DNA from: Rhizobium sp. CG5
GTDB lineage: Bacteria; Pseudomonadota; Alphaproteobacteria; Rhizobiales; Rhizobiaceae
Direction: 5' to 3'
NCBI RefSeq assembly: GCF_023701945.1
Contig: NZ_JABAEF010000021.1
Span: 5,461-69,460 of the forward strand
DNA length: 64,000 nucleotides
Shown one piece after another: positions 23,166 to 31,452 of the stretch. The notes beneath the pieces are model-generated. The model ran no database searches, had not been told where the DNA came from, and saw nothing but the letters and a program-made list of their open reading frames with translations. Both the position numbers and the translations under genes were made by a program. Every line of letters starts with the position of its first letter. The first letter of the stretch is position 1.

Positions 23166-24140
23166 TTATGGCCTTGGGGCGGCGGCGCGCTGCAGCCGGT
23201 CGTTGATCGCCTCGCCAAGCCCGGTCTGCGGGATCGGCGTGACGGCAATCCGCCCCGTGCCGCTGGCATCCGCGGTCTTCAGATAGTCAAACAGATTGGC
23301 GGCCGCTTCTGAAAGGTCGCCGGAAGGGCTCAGATCCAGCACCAGCCGCGCCACCTCGAAACCGTCCGGCAGCACTCCGGCAAAGGTGATCAGCGCATCG
23401 CCCGGATCGACGTGCGCCACATCGAGCCGCACCGCCGCATCCGGGGCATAATGGGAGGCGAGCATGCCCGGCGCTTCGATCGTCGCATGGCTGCCCACCG
23501 GCCGGATGACGGCAAGCCCGGTGGCCGCCTCGATCGCCTCGGCCGAAAGCCCGCCCGGCCGCAGCATGCGGATCGTGCCACCTTCCACTTTCAGAATGGT
23601 CGATTCGACGCCGACCGGCGACGCGCCGCCGTCGAGGATGAGCGTGATGCGCTCGCCGAGATCGGCGGCCACATGGGCCGCGCTGGTTGGGCTGATCTTG
23701 CCGGAAGTATTGGCGCTCGGGGCTGCCAGCGGCCGGTCGAAGGCGCCGATCAGCTCAGCCGCAAAGCCGCGCGGCACGCGGATGCCGACCGTGTCGAGCC
23801 CGGCGCTTGCCAGCGGATGGATGGTGCTGCCTTGTTTCAGCGGCAGGATCAGGGTGAGGGGGCCGGGCCAGAACCGTTCCGCCAGCCGGCGCGACAGCGG
23901 ATCGAACACCGCATAGCGCTCCGCCATCGCAAGATTGGCCATATGGCAGATCAGCGGATTGAAGCGCGGCCGTCCCTTGGTCTCGTAGATGCGGGTGATC
24001 GCCGCCGGATTGGTGGCATCGGCCGCCAGGCCATAGACGGTCTCGGTCGGGATCGCGATCGGCAGGCCGGCCGACAATTCGGCGATGGCCGCGTCGATGG
24101 CTGCCTGCCTGTCGCTGTCGATGGAGATGTGCCGTGCCAT
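23166..24140 (-). CDS. L-threonylcarbamoyladenylate synthase (Sua5/YciO/YrdC family)
   Basis: A 324-residue protein that makes threonylcarbamoyl-AMP from threonine, bicarbonate and ATP for the t6A37 modification of ANN-decoding tRNAs. The start MARHISIDSDRQAAID at ATG 24138-24140 is preceded by AGGCAAGA; an in-frame extension to 24239 is not family-like. The YrdC domain shows PIAIPTETVYGLAADATNP, YETKGRPRFNPLICH and APSANTSGKISPTSA. The C-terminal Sua5 domain (LASHYAPDAAVRLDV onward) marks the long Sua5 form rather than the short YrdC form. Confidence 0.95.
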   Translation of the reverse strand: MARHISIDSDRQAAIDAAIAELSAGLPIAIPTETVYGLAADATNPAAITRIYETKGRPRFNPLICHMANLAMAERYAVFDPLSRRLAERFWPGPLTLILPLKQGSTIHPLASAGLDTVGIRVPRGFAAELIGAFDRPLAAPSANTSGKISPTSAAHVAADLGERITLILDGGASPVGVESTILKVEGGTIRMLRPGGLSAEAIEAATGLAVIRPVGSHATIEAPGMLASHYAPDAAVRLDVAHVDPGDALITFAGVLPDGFEVARLVLDLSPSGDLSEAAANLFDYLKTADASGTGRIAVTPIPQTGLGEAINDRLQRAAAPRP

Positions 24141-24239
24141 TCTTGCCTGAACCTTGGACCTCGGCCGTCCATAGCGCGTCTTGGCCCGTAGGATCAAATT
24201 GTTTCGCCAGAAAGCGCGGTCTGGAGATTTACGGGACAT

Positions 24240-24662
24240 TCAACGTCCGGAGTCGAGTGCGTTTTGCAACGGCTCGGCGGGAGATTTCGTCAGCGTCCCT
24301 TGGTGAAACAACATCTGCCATTTCGCCCCTGTATGCTTCCAGATGGAGCTTCGCAAAACGTGTCTCTCGGATCCATCACTTTTCTTGCGCCGCGTTCTGT
24401 AGGTCAACAGGACAGCGTCGCCCGAGATGGATACCAGAGAATAGGCGTCCGTATGGAGATCCCAGTCATCCGCATTGTCGCCCTCCCGAACCAGATGATC
24501 AACCATGTCTCCTCGCTGGTAAACGGTGCCGGAAGCTCCGATTTCAAAGAACCCTTCTGCAAGCAGTTCCTCGACGGCCTCTCGTGAGCGACGGATCTCA
24601 GGACGATGAAGCGCTTCTTCGAGCGCCCGGATTTCGGCTAGAAGCGTCAGAAGGTTGGTCAT
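24240..24662 (-). CDS. DUF4440 / NTF2-like protein
   Basis: A 140-residue soluble protein starting MTNLLTLLAEIRALEEALHR with a helix-then-beta layout typical of the NTF2-like superfamily: SREAVEELLAEGFFEIGASG, then a series of strands ending IWKHTGAKWQMLFHQGTLT. This W-K-x-x-G-x-W-x-x-x-x-H-Q-G-T end is characteristic of DUF4440. Members bind small molecules or act as hydrolases/isomerases; nothing indicates which. It sits directly upstream of sua5 on the same strand. Confidence 0.82.
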   Translation of the reverse strand: MTNLLTLLAEIRALEEALHRPEIRRSREAVEELLAEGFFEIGASGTVYQRGDMVDHLVREGDNADDWDLHTDAYSLVSISGDAVLLTYRTRRKKSDGSERHVLRSSIWKHTGAKWQMLFHQGTLTKSPAEPLQNALDSGR

Positions 24663-24857
24663 GGCTTGGCTCGCTCCTGCTCTTTATATGCTCGACTTTG
24701 GTGTCTTTCGCACGCGACTGCAACAGTCCCAGGACGTGCAGGTCGGGTTTGTGGCACTTGCTCTGAAATGTCGATTTTTGCACCCTTTCGGGACCCTTTG
24801 TGAGGACCGCTAAAAGTTTAGATATGGCTGTAACTGAAAGAAAGAGATGTTGCCGCT

Positions 24858-25976
24858 ATGGTCCGCGTCAACGGTTTTCGTGTCATAGCCCGGGAAAGCA
24901 AGTCCATGCAGCCTTCGAAGAATCCGGCCTCCAGCATCGCCCTTCGCGTGGCCTCCGCCATGCACCAGATGGGCATCGACGGTCTGCCGCGCAATTACGA
25001 ACTGGTCTATGAGGCCTATTCCGGCAGCAATCCGGACCTGGTGCGGGATTTCATCGGGCTCGGCAAGGTCAAGACCCAGGAAGCACTGGACGCGCTCGGC
25101 CGCAAATATCTGCCCCATCATCACGAAGACGGGCTGCTCAGCCGCCACAGCAGCAAGGTGCGGGCCGAGATGAGCAGCTTCATCAGCCTGCTCAACGAGG
25201 AAAAGGTCTCGCTGTCCGACTACGGCCGGCTGATCGGTGATGCGTCCAAGGTCATCCTGACCGACGGCGAGATCGAGAACACCGAGCTTGGCCAGTCGAT
25301 CAAGGCGCTGAAGGCGGCGACCGAGAAACGCGCCAGCCAGAACAGTACCGTGGTGCGCACGGTCGTCGGCCACACGGCGGCGCTGGCCGACGTGCAGCGC
25401 GAGGCCGAGCATGCCGAGGTTGCGAAATTCGTCGATCCGCTGACCGGCATGGGCAGCCGCCGCGCCTTCAACAAGGCGCTGGCCAAGGTCTATGCCAAGC
25501 CCGACATGCCGGTTCTGTGCGGTCTGGCGGTCGGCGAAATCGATGAATTTGCCAAACTGGCCGAGCAGATGGGCCCGACGGTCGCCGACCGTTTCATCAA
25601 GCAGATCGCCAAGGTCGTGGATGCCGTGGCCGGCAGCGAGGATCTCGCCTGCCGCTTTGATGGCAGCCGCTTCGGCCTGCTGTTCTACACCTCCGACCAG
25701 GACGAGATCAGCCGCATCGTCGAACTGGTGCGCACCAAGCTGCGCGCCACCGCCCTCGTCAACCCGGCTTCGCGTGGCGCGCTTGGACCGCTGTCGATGT
25801 CCTTCGGCATCTGCCTGTCGCAACAGGCGCCCAATGCCTTCGATCTGCTGAGCTATGCCGAGCGTGCCCTGGCCTCGTCAAAGGCCTCTGGCGGCGACAT
25901 GGTCACCATCTACGGCGCCAACGATCCGACCTATGTTCCAAAGGATTGGATGATCTACAAGAAGCAGGTTGTGTAA
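24858..25976 (+). CDS. Degenerate GGDEF-domain protein
   Basis: A 372-residue cytoplasmic protein. The last 160 residues align with the diguanylate cyclase fold: FVDPLTGMGSRRAFNKAL, LAVGEIDEFAKLAEQMG, then CRFDGSRFGLLFYTSDQDE where the active-site loop GGDEF should be, and a family-like MSFGICLSQQAPNAFDLLSY with YAERALASSKASGGDMV. DGSRF replaces GG(D/E)EF and the RxxD inhibitory site is not apparent, so it is probably not a cyclase; it may bind c-di-GMP or GTP, or act as a scaffold. The N-terminal 190 residues are helical and unfamiliar. The start could instead be ATG 24906 (MQPSKNPASS). Confidence 0.82.
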   Translation: MVRVNGFRVIARESKSMQPSKNPASSIALRVASAMHQMGIDGLPRNYELVYEAYSGSNPDLVRDFIGLGKVKTQEALDALGRKYLPHHHEDGLLSRHSSKVRAEMSSFISLLNEEKVSLSDYGRLIGDASKVILTDGEIENTELGQSIKALKAATEKRASQNSTVVRTVVGHTAALADVQREAEHAEVAKFVDPLTGMGSRRAFNKALAKVYAKPDMPVLCGLAVGEIDEFAKLAEQMGPTVADRFIKQIAKVVDAVAGSEDLACRFDGSRFGLLFYTSDQDEISRIVELVRTKLRATALVNPASRGALGPLSMSFGICLSQQAPNAFDLLSYAERALASSKASGGDMVTIYGANDPTYVPKDWMIYKKQVV

Positions 25977-25998
25977 AACGACAGCCGTGTGAAGCGGG

Positions 25999-26604
25999 TC
26001 AGAGCTTGTCGATGATCTGGCGGAGTTCCTTCGAGCGGGTGCCGAGCTTCAGAACGTTCTTCAGGGCCTGCTTCGGGTCGTGGGTGCGAAACAGCAGCCC
26101 GTCCGGGCGGATCGACCGGTCGATCGTCATGGCCTTTGTCTTGGCATCCGGCTGCATGGCGACCGCGAAATACATGCGCGAATAGTAAGGCTGGATCTCT
26201 TCGAAGAAATGCTCGCCTTCGCCGATCTCGGCTGAAAAATTGGCGATGTAGAAGGCCCATTTGACATCGGCGAACTTGGCGAAGTTGGCGCGCGCAGCCG
26301 TGACATGGCAATAGCCCAGATGCGGGCTGTTCTCCAGCGTCTGGTGGAACACCAGCTTGGGAAAGCGAATGCTGCGATGGAAGGCATTGATCCGCTGATG
26401 GGTCGTTTCGCCGGCCGTCGTCAGGCGCCGCCCGGTACGTTCCGCCACTTCCTCATAGGTCAGGTAGCGCCGCTCGTCGACCAGCCAGTCCTCGTTCTTG
26501 CGCGAAATCCGGCCTGTGCGGAGAAACTCCGTATGCACCGCCTTCGGCAGAACCGCCACCGGCGACGTCTTTTCATTCGCTGCATAATATCTGAGCTTGG
26601 ACAT
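25999..26604 (-). CDS. Conserved rhizobial hypothetical protein (DUF6656-like)
   Basis: A 201-residue protein starting MSKLRYYAANEKTSPVAVLP. Distinct stretches are RYLTYEEVAERTGRRL, TTHQRINAFHRSIRFPKLVF, SPHLGYCHVTAARANFAKF and EGEHFFEEIQPYYSRMYFAV. From memory it resembles a Rhizobiaceae-restricted family labelled DUF6656; the label is tentative. No signal peptide, membrane segment or catalytic motif is visible. It is convergent with the GGDEF-like gene, 22 bases away. Confidence 0.7.
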   Translation of the reverse strand: MSKLRYYAANEKTSPVAVLPKAVHTEFLRTGRISRKNEDWLVDERRYLTYEEVAERTGRRLTTAGETTHQRINAFHRSIRFPKLVFHQTLENSPHLGYCHVTAARANFAKFADVKWAFYIANFSAEIGEGEHFFEEIQPYYSRMYFAVAMQPDAKTKAMTIDRSIRPDGLLFRTHDPKQALKNVLKLGTRSKELRQIIDKL

Positions 26605-26929
26605 GGTGGCTCTCAAATCCCGATCTTGCCGCGCACCAATGAAGTGTACCCCGACAAAAATTAACGATATATTGCATCACCTTGGCCGCCGTCGGTTTCC
26701 CGAGGCTTGTGATGCGCGGCGGCGAGGGACAGGAATCGCCGCGACTTGTCTCTCTGCGCCATCGCATGGCAAGGCGCAGCCTGACTATTTTGATATCTAT
26801 TTGTAATTAAAAGGGAATGGCATTTTCGACCTGGACCGGCAGAAATCCGTGTCATGTCGCAATCGCTGGAGGGCGTGTCGTATCGCAGTGCAGCGCACGA
26901 CGTGCGCTTATGGTTAGATGATATCCAAG
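26605..26929. other. Non-coding region upstream of the riboswitch
   Basis: About 325 bases between the divergent hypothetical gene and the riboswitch. It contains an AT-rich stretch (26655-26680) and another at 26785-26820 (ATTTTGATATCTATTTGTAA), the latter well placed for the promoter of the riboswitch transcript. No ORF has a family resemblance. Confidence 0.5.
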
Positions 26930-27120
26930 CTCAAGGTGCCGTCTTGCTAGGGAAGACGGAGAATTGGGAAGTCGGTCGAATTCCGGCGCTGCCCCCGCAA
27001 CGGTAGTGGAGAGTGCGCAAGGCGAAAAGCCACTGGGGTTGAAACCTTGGGAAGGCGCCGGCGCGGACCGATCGGTCCATCTCCTGAGCCCGGAAACCAG
27101 CCGTGGGAGACAGGTCTTAA
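26930..27120 (+). ncRNA. Cobalamin (B12) riboswitch
   Basis: The conserved aptamer strings occur in order: GGGAAGTCGGTCGAATTCC followed by GGCGCTGCCCCCGCAACGG (26967-27004), AAAGCCACTGG (27026-27036), TTGGGAAGGCGCC (27047-27059) and the B12 box AGCCCGGAAACCAGCC (27087-27102). These match the adenosylcobalamin riboswitch class closely. It lies about 100 bases before the gbcA-like start with no gene between, so it should control the gbcAB-like operon, switching it off when B12 is abundant. Confidence 0.95.
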
Positions 27121-27127
27121 GCGGGTC

Positions 27128-27203
27128 GCGGTGGGCGGCTGCGGGCGGGTTCGGCCATGCCTTCGGGGCTTTGCCGCGCATTGCCTCGCGTCCCACCGCT
27201 TTT
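27128..27203 (+). terminator. Candidate riboswitch expression platform
   Basis: GCGGTGGG (27128-27135) can pair with CCCACCGC (27192-27199), followed at once by TTTT (27200-27203), 18 bases before the start codon. Smaller hairpins can form inside the long loop. It could be the terminator used in the B12-bound state, or it could affect access to the ribosome-binding site GAGGAT. Confidence 0.5.
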
Positions 27204-27220
27204 GGTCAAGGAACGAGGAT

Positions 27221-28468
27221 ATGATGGATTTTCAGAATTCCGTATTGCGCCAGTTGAAGGGTCGCCGCGACGGCTTCAGCCTGGAACAGCCCTTTTATAT
27301 CGATCAGGACTATTTCAAGCTAGACATGGAGATGATCTGGTATCGCGACTGGCTGTTCATGGGCCATGATTGCGAGATCCCGCGGGCCGGCAACTATTTC
27401 ACCGTGCAGATCGGCGATTACCCCGTCGTCATCGTGCGCGGCCGCGACGGCCAGATCCGCGCCTTCCACAACACCTGTCGCCACCGCGGCCACCGCGTTT
27501 GCACCCAGGACCGGGGTGCAGCTGCCAAGCTGGTCTGTCCCTATCACCAGTGGACCTATGAGCTGGATGGCTCGCTGCTGTTTGCCCGCCAGATGGGCGA
27601 GGATTTCGACAAGGCGCAATTCGGCCTGAAGCCCGTGCATTGTCAGAGCGTCGCCGGCTATATCTTCATCTGCCTGGCCAACGAGGCGCCGGATTTCGCG
27701 CCCGTGCGTGCCACCGTCGAGCCCTATATGGCGCCGCACCGGCTGCGCGAGGCCAAGGTCGCCCATCGCACCACCATCATCGAAAAGGGCAACTGGAAGC
27801 TCGTCTGGGAAAACAACCGCGAATGCTACCACTGCGCCGGCAATCATCCGGAACTGTGCCGCACCTTCCCTGAGGCGCCGACCGTCACCGGCGTCGAGGG
27901 CGCCATGGATGATCCGGTCATTCTCGAACACTGGAACCGGTGCCAGGCCGCCGGCCTGCCCAGCCAGTTCGCCATGGATCCGGCCGGCCAGTTCCGCGTC
28001 GCCCGCATGCCGCTGATCGAAGGCGTCGAGAGCTATACGATGTCGGGCCAGAATGCCGTCAAGCGGCGCCTGTCGGATGACGTCACCATCGACAAGATCG
28101 GCACCATGCTGTTGTTCCACTATCCGACCACCTGGAACCACATGCTCGGCGACCACGCCATCTCCTTCCGCGTGCTGCCGATCAGCGCCGAGGAAACCGC
28201 CGTCACCACCACCTGGCTGGTGCACAAGGATGCGGTCGAAGGCGTCGATTACAATCTCGACGAACTGACCCATGTCTGGAACATGACCAACGACCAGGAC
28301 CGCTCCATCGTCGAGGAAAATGCCTTCGGCATCCGCTCGCCTGCCTATGAGCCCGGCCCGTACTCACCGGAACATGAGGGCGGCGTCATGCAGTTCGTCG
28401 AATGGTACGCGAATTTCATGACCCGGCGCCTTGAGGGCGAAAAAGCCCAGCTGTCGGTCGTGGCCTGA
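27221..28468 (+). CDS. gbcA: Rieske non-heme iron oxygenase, GbcA-like (glycine betaine demethylase type)
   Basis: A 415-residue oxygenase subunit expected to remove a methyl group from a quaternary amine such as glycine betaine, giving dimethylglycine and formaldehyde. The start ATG 27221 follows GAGGAT; the frame is open to 27047 but that is riboswitch. The Rieske centre is CRHRGHRVC plus VCPYHQWTYELDG (C-x-H and C-x2-H), and the mononuclear iron site is in VWENNRECYHCAGNHPELC. WNHMLGDHAISFRVLPIS and TTTWLVHKDAVEGVDY closely resemble GbcA of Pseudomonas. Stachydrine or carnitine-type substrates remain possible. The upstream cobalamin riboswitch is unexpected. Confidence 0.82.
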   Translation: MMDFQNSVLRQLKGRRDGFSLEQPFYIDQDYFKLDMEMIWYRDWLFMGHDCEIPRAGNYFTVQIGDYPVVIVRGRDGQIRAFHNTCRHRGHRVCTQDRGAAAKLVCPYHQWTYELDGSLLFARQMGEDFDKAQFGLKPVHCQSVAGYIFICLANEAPDFAPVRATVEPYMAPHRLREAKVAHRTTIIEKGNWKLVWENNRECYHCAGNHPELCRTFPEAPTVTGVEGAMDDPVILEHWNRCQAAGLPSQFAMDPAGQFRVARMPLIEGVESYTMSGQNAVKRRLSDDVTIDKIGTMLLFHYPTTWNHMLGDHAISFRVLPISAEETAVTTTWLVHKDAVEGVDYNLDELTHVWNMTNDQDRSIVEENAFGIRSPAYEPGPYSPEHEGGVMQFVEWYANFMTRRLEGEKAQLSVVA

Positions 28469-28469
28469 T

Positions 28470-29552
28470 ATGGCGGATCTGGGCGGCTACAAACATATCG
28501 ATGAGATGCGTCCGTGGAGCGACCGGGTGCATCTGCTGGAATGCGTCGCCTGGACGCCGGAAGCACCCGACGTCATGACGTTCACCTTCAAGGCCGACCA
28601 GCCGGGCCATTGGTTTCGTTACCTGCCCGGCCAGTTCGTCACCCTGGAGCTTCCGGTCGGTCCCGAGCCGGTGCTGAGGACCTACACGCTGTCGTCCAGC
28701 CCGTCGCGGCCCTATACCATTGCCGTCACCGTCAAGGCGCAGAAGGAGTCGATCGGCACCCGTTGGATGTTCGATCACCTGAAGCCGGGGATGAAGATCC
28801 GCGCCATCGGCCCGGTCGGCGATTTCTCCTATGTGCGCCATCCCGGCGAGAAGTATCTGTTCATCTCGGCCGGCTCCGGCGTCACGCCGATGATGTCGAT
28901 GACCCGCGACCTCGGCGACCGTGCCCCCGACACCGATATCGCCTTTATCCACTGCGCCCGTTCGCCCAACGACATCGTCTTTCGCTGGGAGCTGGAATAC
29001 AAGGCGCGCTATATGTCGCACTTCTCGCTCGGCTTCATCGTCGAGCAGCTCGACCGCACCCAGCTGTGGTCCGGCCTGAAGGGCTGGATCGACAAGGCCA
29101 AGGTGGCACTGCTCGCCCCGGACTTCCTCGAGCGAACAGTGTTCTGCTGCGGTCCCGAGCCGTTCATGCGGACGGTGCGCGAGGCGCTCTCCGGCGCCGG
29201 CTTCGACATGCGCAACTACCACGAGGAAACCTTCCAGCCGGTGGCACCTGAACTGCCGGTGGTGGTCGCCGAGCATGCCGGCGACGCCAAGCCGGTACGC
29301 GTCAGCTTTTCGATGTCGGGCAAGCAGGTGCTGTCCGAGCCCGGCTTCACCATCCTGCAGGCAGCCCGCGCCAATGGCGTGCGCATCCCGGCGGCCTGCG
29401 AATCCGGGCTATGCGGCACCTGTCGGGTGATGAAGCTGTCCGGCGAGGTCGAGATGAACCACAATGGCGGCATCCTCGACGAGGAGATCGACGAGGGTTA
29501 CATCCTCGCCTGCTGTTCGCGGCCGAAAGGCGATGTCGAGATCGAGGCATAG
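28470..29552 (+). CDS. gbcB: Hybrid ferredoxin-type reductase, GbcB-like
   Basis: A 360-residue electron-transfer protein one base after the gbcA stop. It has an N-terminal FAD-binding domain (LRTYTLSSSPSRPYTI, with the R-x-Y-S/T-x-x-S flavin motif), an NAD(P)-binding domain (KYLFISAGSGVTPMMSM and VFCCGPEPFMRTVREAL), and a C-terminal plant-type 2Fe-2S ferredoxin domain with C-x4-C-x2-C (CESGLCGTC) and a distant Cys in YILACCSRPKG. It should pass electrons from NAD(P)H to the Rieske oxygenase. The one-reductase, one-oxygenase operon is the GbcAB arrangement. Confidence 0.85.
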   Translation: MADLGGYKHIDEMRPWSDRVHLLECVAWTPEAPDVMTFTFKADQPGHWFRYLPGQFVTLELPVGPEPVLRTYTLSSSPSRPYTIAVTVKAQKESIGTRWMFDHLKPGMKIRAIGPVGDFSYVRHPGEKYLFISAGSGVTPMMSMTRDLGDRAPDTDIAFIHCARSPNDIVFRWELEYKARYMSHFSLGFIVEQLDRTQLWSGLKGWIDKAKVALLAPDFLERTVFCCGPEPFMRTVREALSGAGFDMRNYHEETFQPVAPELPVVVAEHAGDAKPVRVSFSMSGKQVLSEPGFTILQAARANGVRIPAACESGLCGTCRVMKLSGEVEMNHNGGILDEEIDEGYILACCSRPKGDVEIEA

Positions 29553-29853
29553 CGGTTACGCCGCAGCAACGCCTCTTTTGCGGCGCCTTCAGCGCTGGTC
29601 AGAATGTATTTCTACTGCCTGTTCGACTGGCCTCGGCGCCGCTAACCTTTGCCGACATTCAACAAAGTCGCACCCAGCTCGAAATATTCTTCCGCGCATG
29701 GAACCTAACCGCGCTTCGCGCGCTTAATGAATGTTAATCGTGGGTTCATCCTGGCCTCGCTAAAGTGCACACAGCTTACAACAACTGGAGTGCCTTCGTC
29801 ACTGCAGGTGGAATGAGGCTTTCGATGAAATTTAAGCGGGAATGGAGAGTCCA
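29553..29853. other. Intergenic region with a possible EcfG promoter
   Basis: A 301-base region between gbcB and the BA14K gene. It contains GGAAC at 29700-29704, then TT at 29724-29725, a 19-base spacing that fits the GGAAC-N18/19-TT pattern of RpoE2/EcfG general-stress promoters. A small GCGC-rich hairpin lies between. No ORF with family resemblance is seen. Confidence 0.4.
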
Positions 29854-30282
29854 ATGACAGGAATGATGAAAAGCTGGGCCGCCGTCGGGCTGGCAGCCGC
29901 CGTCGTTATGACCAGTTTCGTGCCCACCCAGGCCATGCCGATGATCGCCCCGGCGGTCAAGGCGCAGGCCGATGTTGAAGCGGTCGATTATCGTCCGCCA
30001 CCACCGATCTACCGCGGCCATCGCGGTTATCGCGATTACCGGCCCGGTTACCGTCGCCACAGCAACGGCTACTGGTTCCCGCTCGGCGCCTTTGCCGCAG
30101 GCGCCATCATCGGCGGTGCCGTGATGTCGCAACCGCGTCCGGCCTATAGCGGCACGGCCAGCGGGCTCAATCCGCGCCATTACGAATGGTGCCAGAATCG
30201 CTATCGTTCCTATGATAGCTATAGCAACACGTTCCAGCCCTATGGCGGTCCGCGCCAGGAATGCCTGTCGCCTTACTACTGA
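29854..30282 (+). CDS. BA14K-family secreted/envelope protein
   Basis: A 142-residue protein starting MTGMMKSWAAVGLAAAVVMT behind GGAG; a signal peptide ends near TQAMP. The middle is rich in R-G-H-R-Y (IYRGHRGYRDYRPGYRRH), followed by a hydrophobic GAFAAGAIIGGAVM segment and a C-terminal HYEWCQNRYRSYDSYSNTFQ motif, which is the signature of the BA14K domain first known from Brucella. Such proteins are common, multicopy and of unclear role in Rhizobiales. A strong terminator follows. Confidence 0.85.
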   Translation: MTGMMKSWAAVGLAAAVVMTSFVPTQAMPMIAPAVKAQADVEAVDYRPPPPIYRGHRGYRDYRPGYRRHSNGYWFPLGAFAAGAIIGGAVMSQPRPAYSGTASGLNPRHYEWCQNRYRSYDSYSNTFQPYGGPRQECLSPYY

Positions 30283-30310
30283 ACACGGCGATTGTGATGT
30301 GTGATCAAAG

Positions 30311-30337
30311 ACGCCCGGCCTCGGCCGGGCGTTTTTT
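30311..30337 (+). terminator. Intrinsic terminator after the BA14K gene
   Basis: ACGCCCGGCC (30311-30320) pairs perfectly with GGCCGGGCGT (30323-30332) and runs into six T residues (30332-30337). It also separates the convergent CorA-family gene. Confidence 0.9.
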
Positions 30338-30347
30338 CGTTCTCGTC

Positions 30348-31343
30348 TCAAAGAATGCCGGTACGGCGCAGCAGCAGCCAGGCGAGCAGGATCGAGCCGG
30401 TGATGAAGCCCAGCGCCAGCATCGAGCCGCCGGTTCCCTCGGTAAACGGCAGGTTCGAGGTGTTCATGCCGAAAAAGCCGGTGACCAGCGAGGGCGGCAG
30501 CAGGAAGGCGGTCATCAGCGACAGGATGTAGAGGTGCCGGTTGGTCTCGGAAGACAGCTTGGAGTCGATTTCTTCATGCAGCAGCCGGGCCCGCTCATGC
30601 AGCGCGTAGACGTCCTGGTCGGCCGCATCCAGCCGGTTGGTCAGCCGCTGCGCCACATCCTCGAAACCGGCCGGCATCTCGTCGTCGTCGGCCGCTGCCG
30701 TGCGGCGCATCAGCGCCAGCATGATGCGCAAATGCCGGTGCAGGCGCACGATGATCCGGCGCACCGGTGCCAACCGCCGCCGCTCGTCGCGCGTCTCGTG
30801 GTCGTAGACGATATCCTCGATGACGTTCAGCTCATCGGTCAGTTCCAGCACCAGCGAGATGATGCCGCGCTGGAATTCGGCGACCAGCGTCTCGAAGACA
30901 TGCATCGGTCCGGTGAACTTGGCCGGGTTCTTTTCCACCGCCGCCCGCAACAGGTCGATCGAACGGATCGGCTGCAGCCGGGACGTGATGATGAAACGGT
31001 CGGACAGCGCGAAATGCAACCAGCCGATATCGCGGGTGGCGCTGTCGAAATTGCGTTGGAAATCGACCAGCGTGCCGTAGAACATCTGGTCGTCGACCGA
31101 CAGGGCGGCATGGGTGTCGTGGGTGGTGAGTGCTGCGCGGGCCGCTTCCGTCAGGCCCGGAAACCCTTCCAGAAAACCGCTTACCCGCGTATCGCTGATA
31201 TTGAGATGCAGCCACAGAAAGCCGCTGGCAACGTCAAGCGCCGACGTTTCGACATCGGCCGGCAGGCGCCGCGCCGTGCCGGTCGTCGGGTCGATATGAT
31301 AAGCCCAGACCAGGCCCGGAACGACAGTGGACAGCGTATGCAT
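30348..31343 (-). CDS. CorA/ZntB-family divalent cation transporter
   Basis: A 331-residue protein of the CorA superfamily. The start MHTLSTVVPGLVWAYHIDP at ATG 31341-31343 has AGGAG nine bases upstream; longer in-frame starts (31379, 31421) do not. The long N-terminal cytoplasmic domain ends in coiled-coil helices (HERARLLHEEIDSKLSSETN), then two membrane segments flank the hallmark GMNTSNLPF. The sequence reads closer to ZntB-type (Zn efflux) than to Mg importers, for instance FLWLHLNISDTR near the N-terminus, but the ion is not certain. Confidence 0.88.
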   Translation of the reverse strand: MHTLSTVVPGLVWAYHIDPTTGTARRLPADVETSALDVASGFLWLHLNISDTRVSGFLEGFPGLTEAARAALTTHDTHAALSVDDQMFYGTLVDFQRNFDSATRDIGWLHFALSDRFIITSRLQPIRSIDLLRAAVEKNPAKFTGPMHVFETLVAEFQRGIISLVLELTDELNVIEDIVYDHETRDERRRLAPVRRIIVRLHRHLRIMLALMRRTAAADDDEMPAGFEDVAQRLTNRLDAADQDVYALHERARLLHEEIDSKLSSETNRHLYILSLMTAFLLPPSLVTGFFGMNTSNLPFTEGTGGSMLALGFITGSILLAWLLLRRTGIL

Positions 31344-31452
31344 CGGCGGGAACTCCTGGAATGACCACTCGTCCTCCATATGCCCGTTATATGAAAATCG
31401 GATCAAGCCTTGCCTGAGCACTTTCGGGCCGAGCCGGCCTTCATATCGGCCG

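Noticed and set aside
27047..27220. Upstream extension of the gbcA reading frame
   Set aside because: The extension lies inside the riboswitch and its expression platform and encodes an arginine/glycine-rich string unlike the family.
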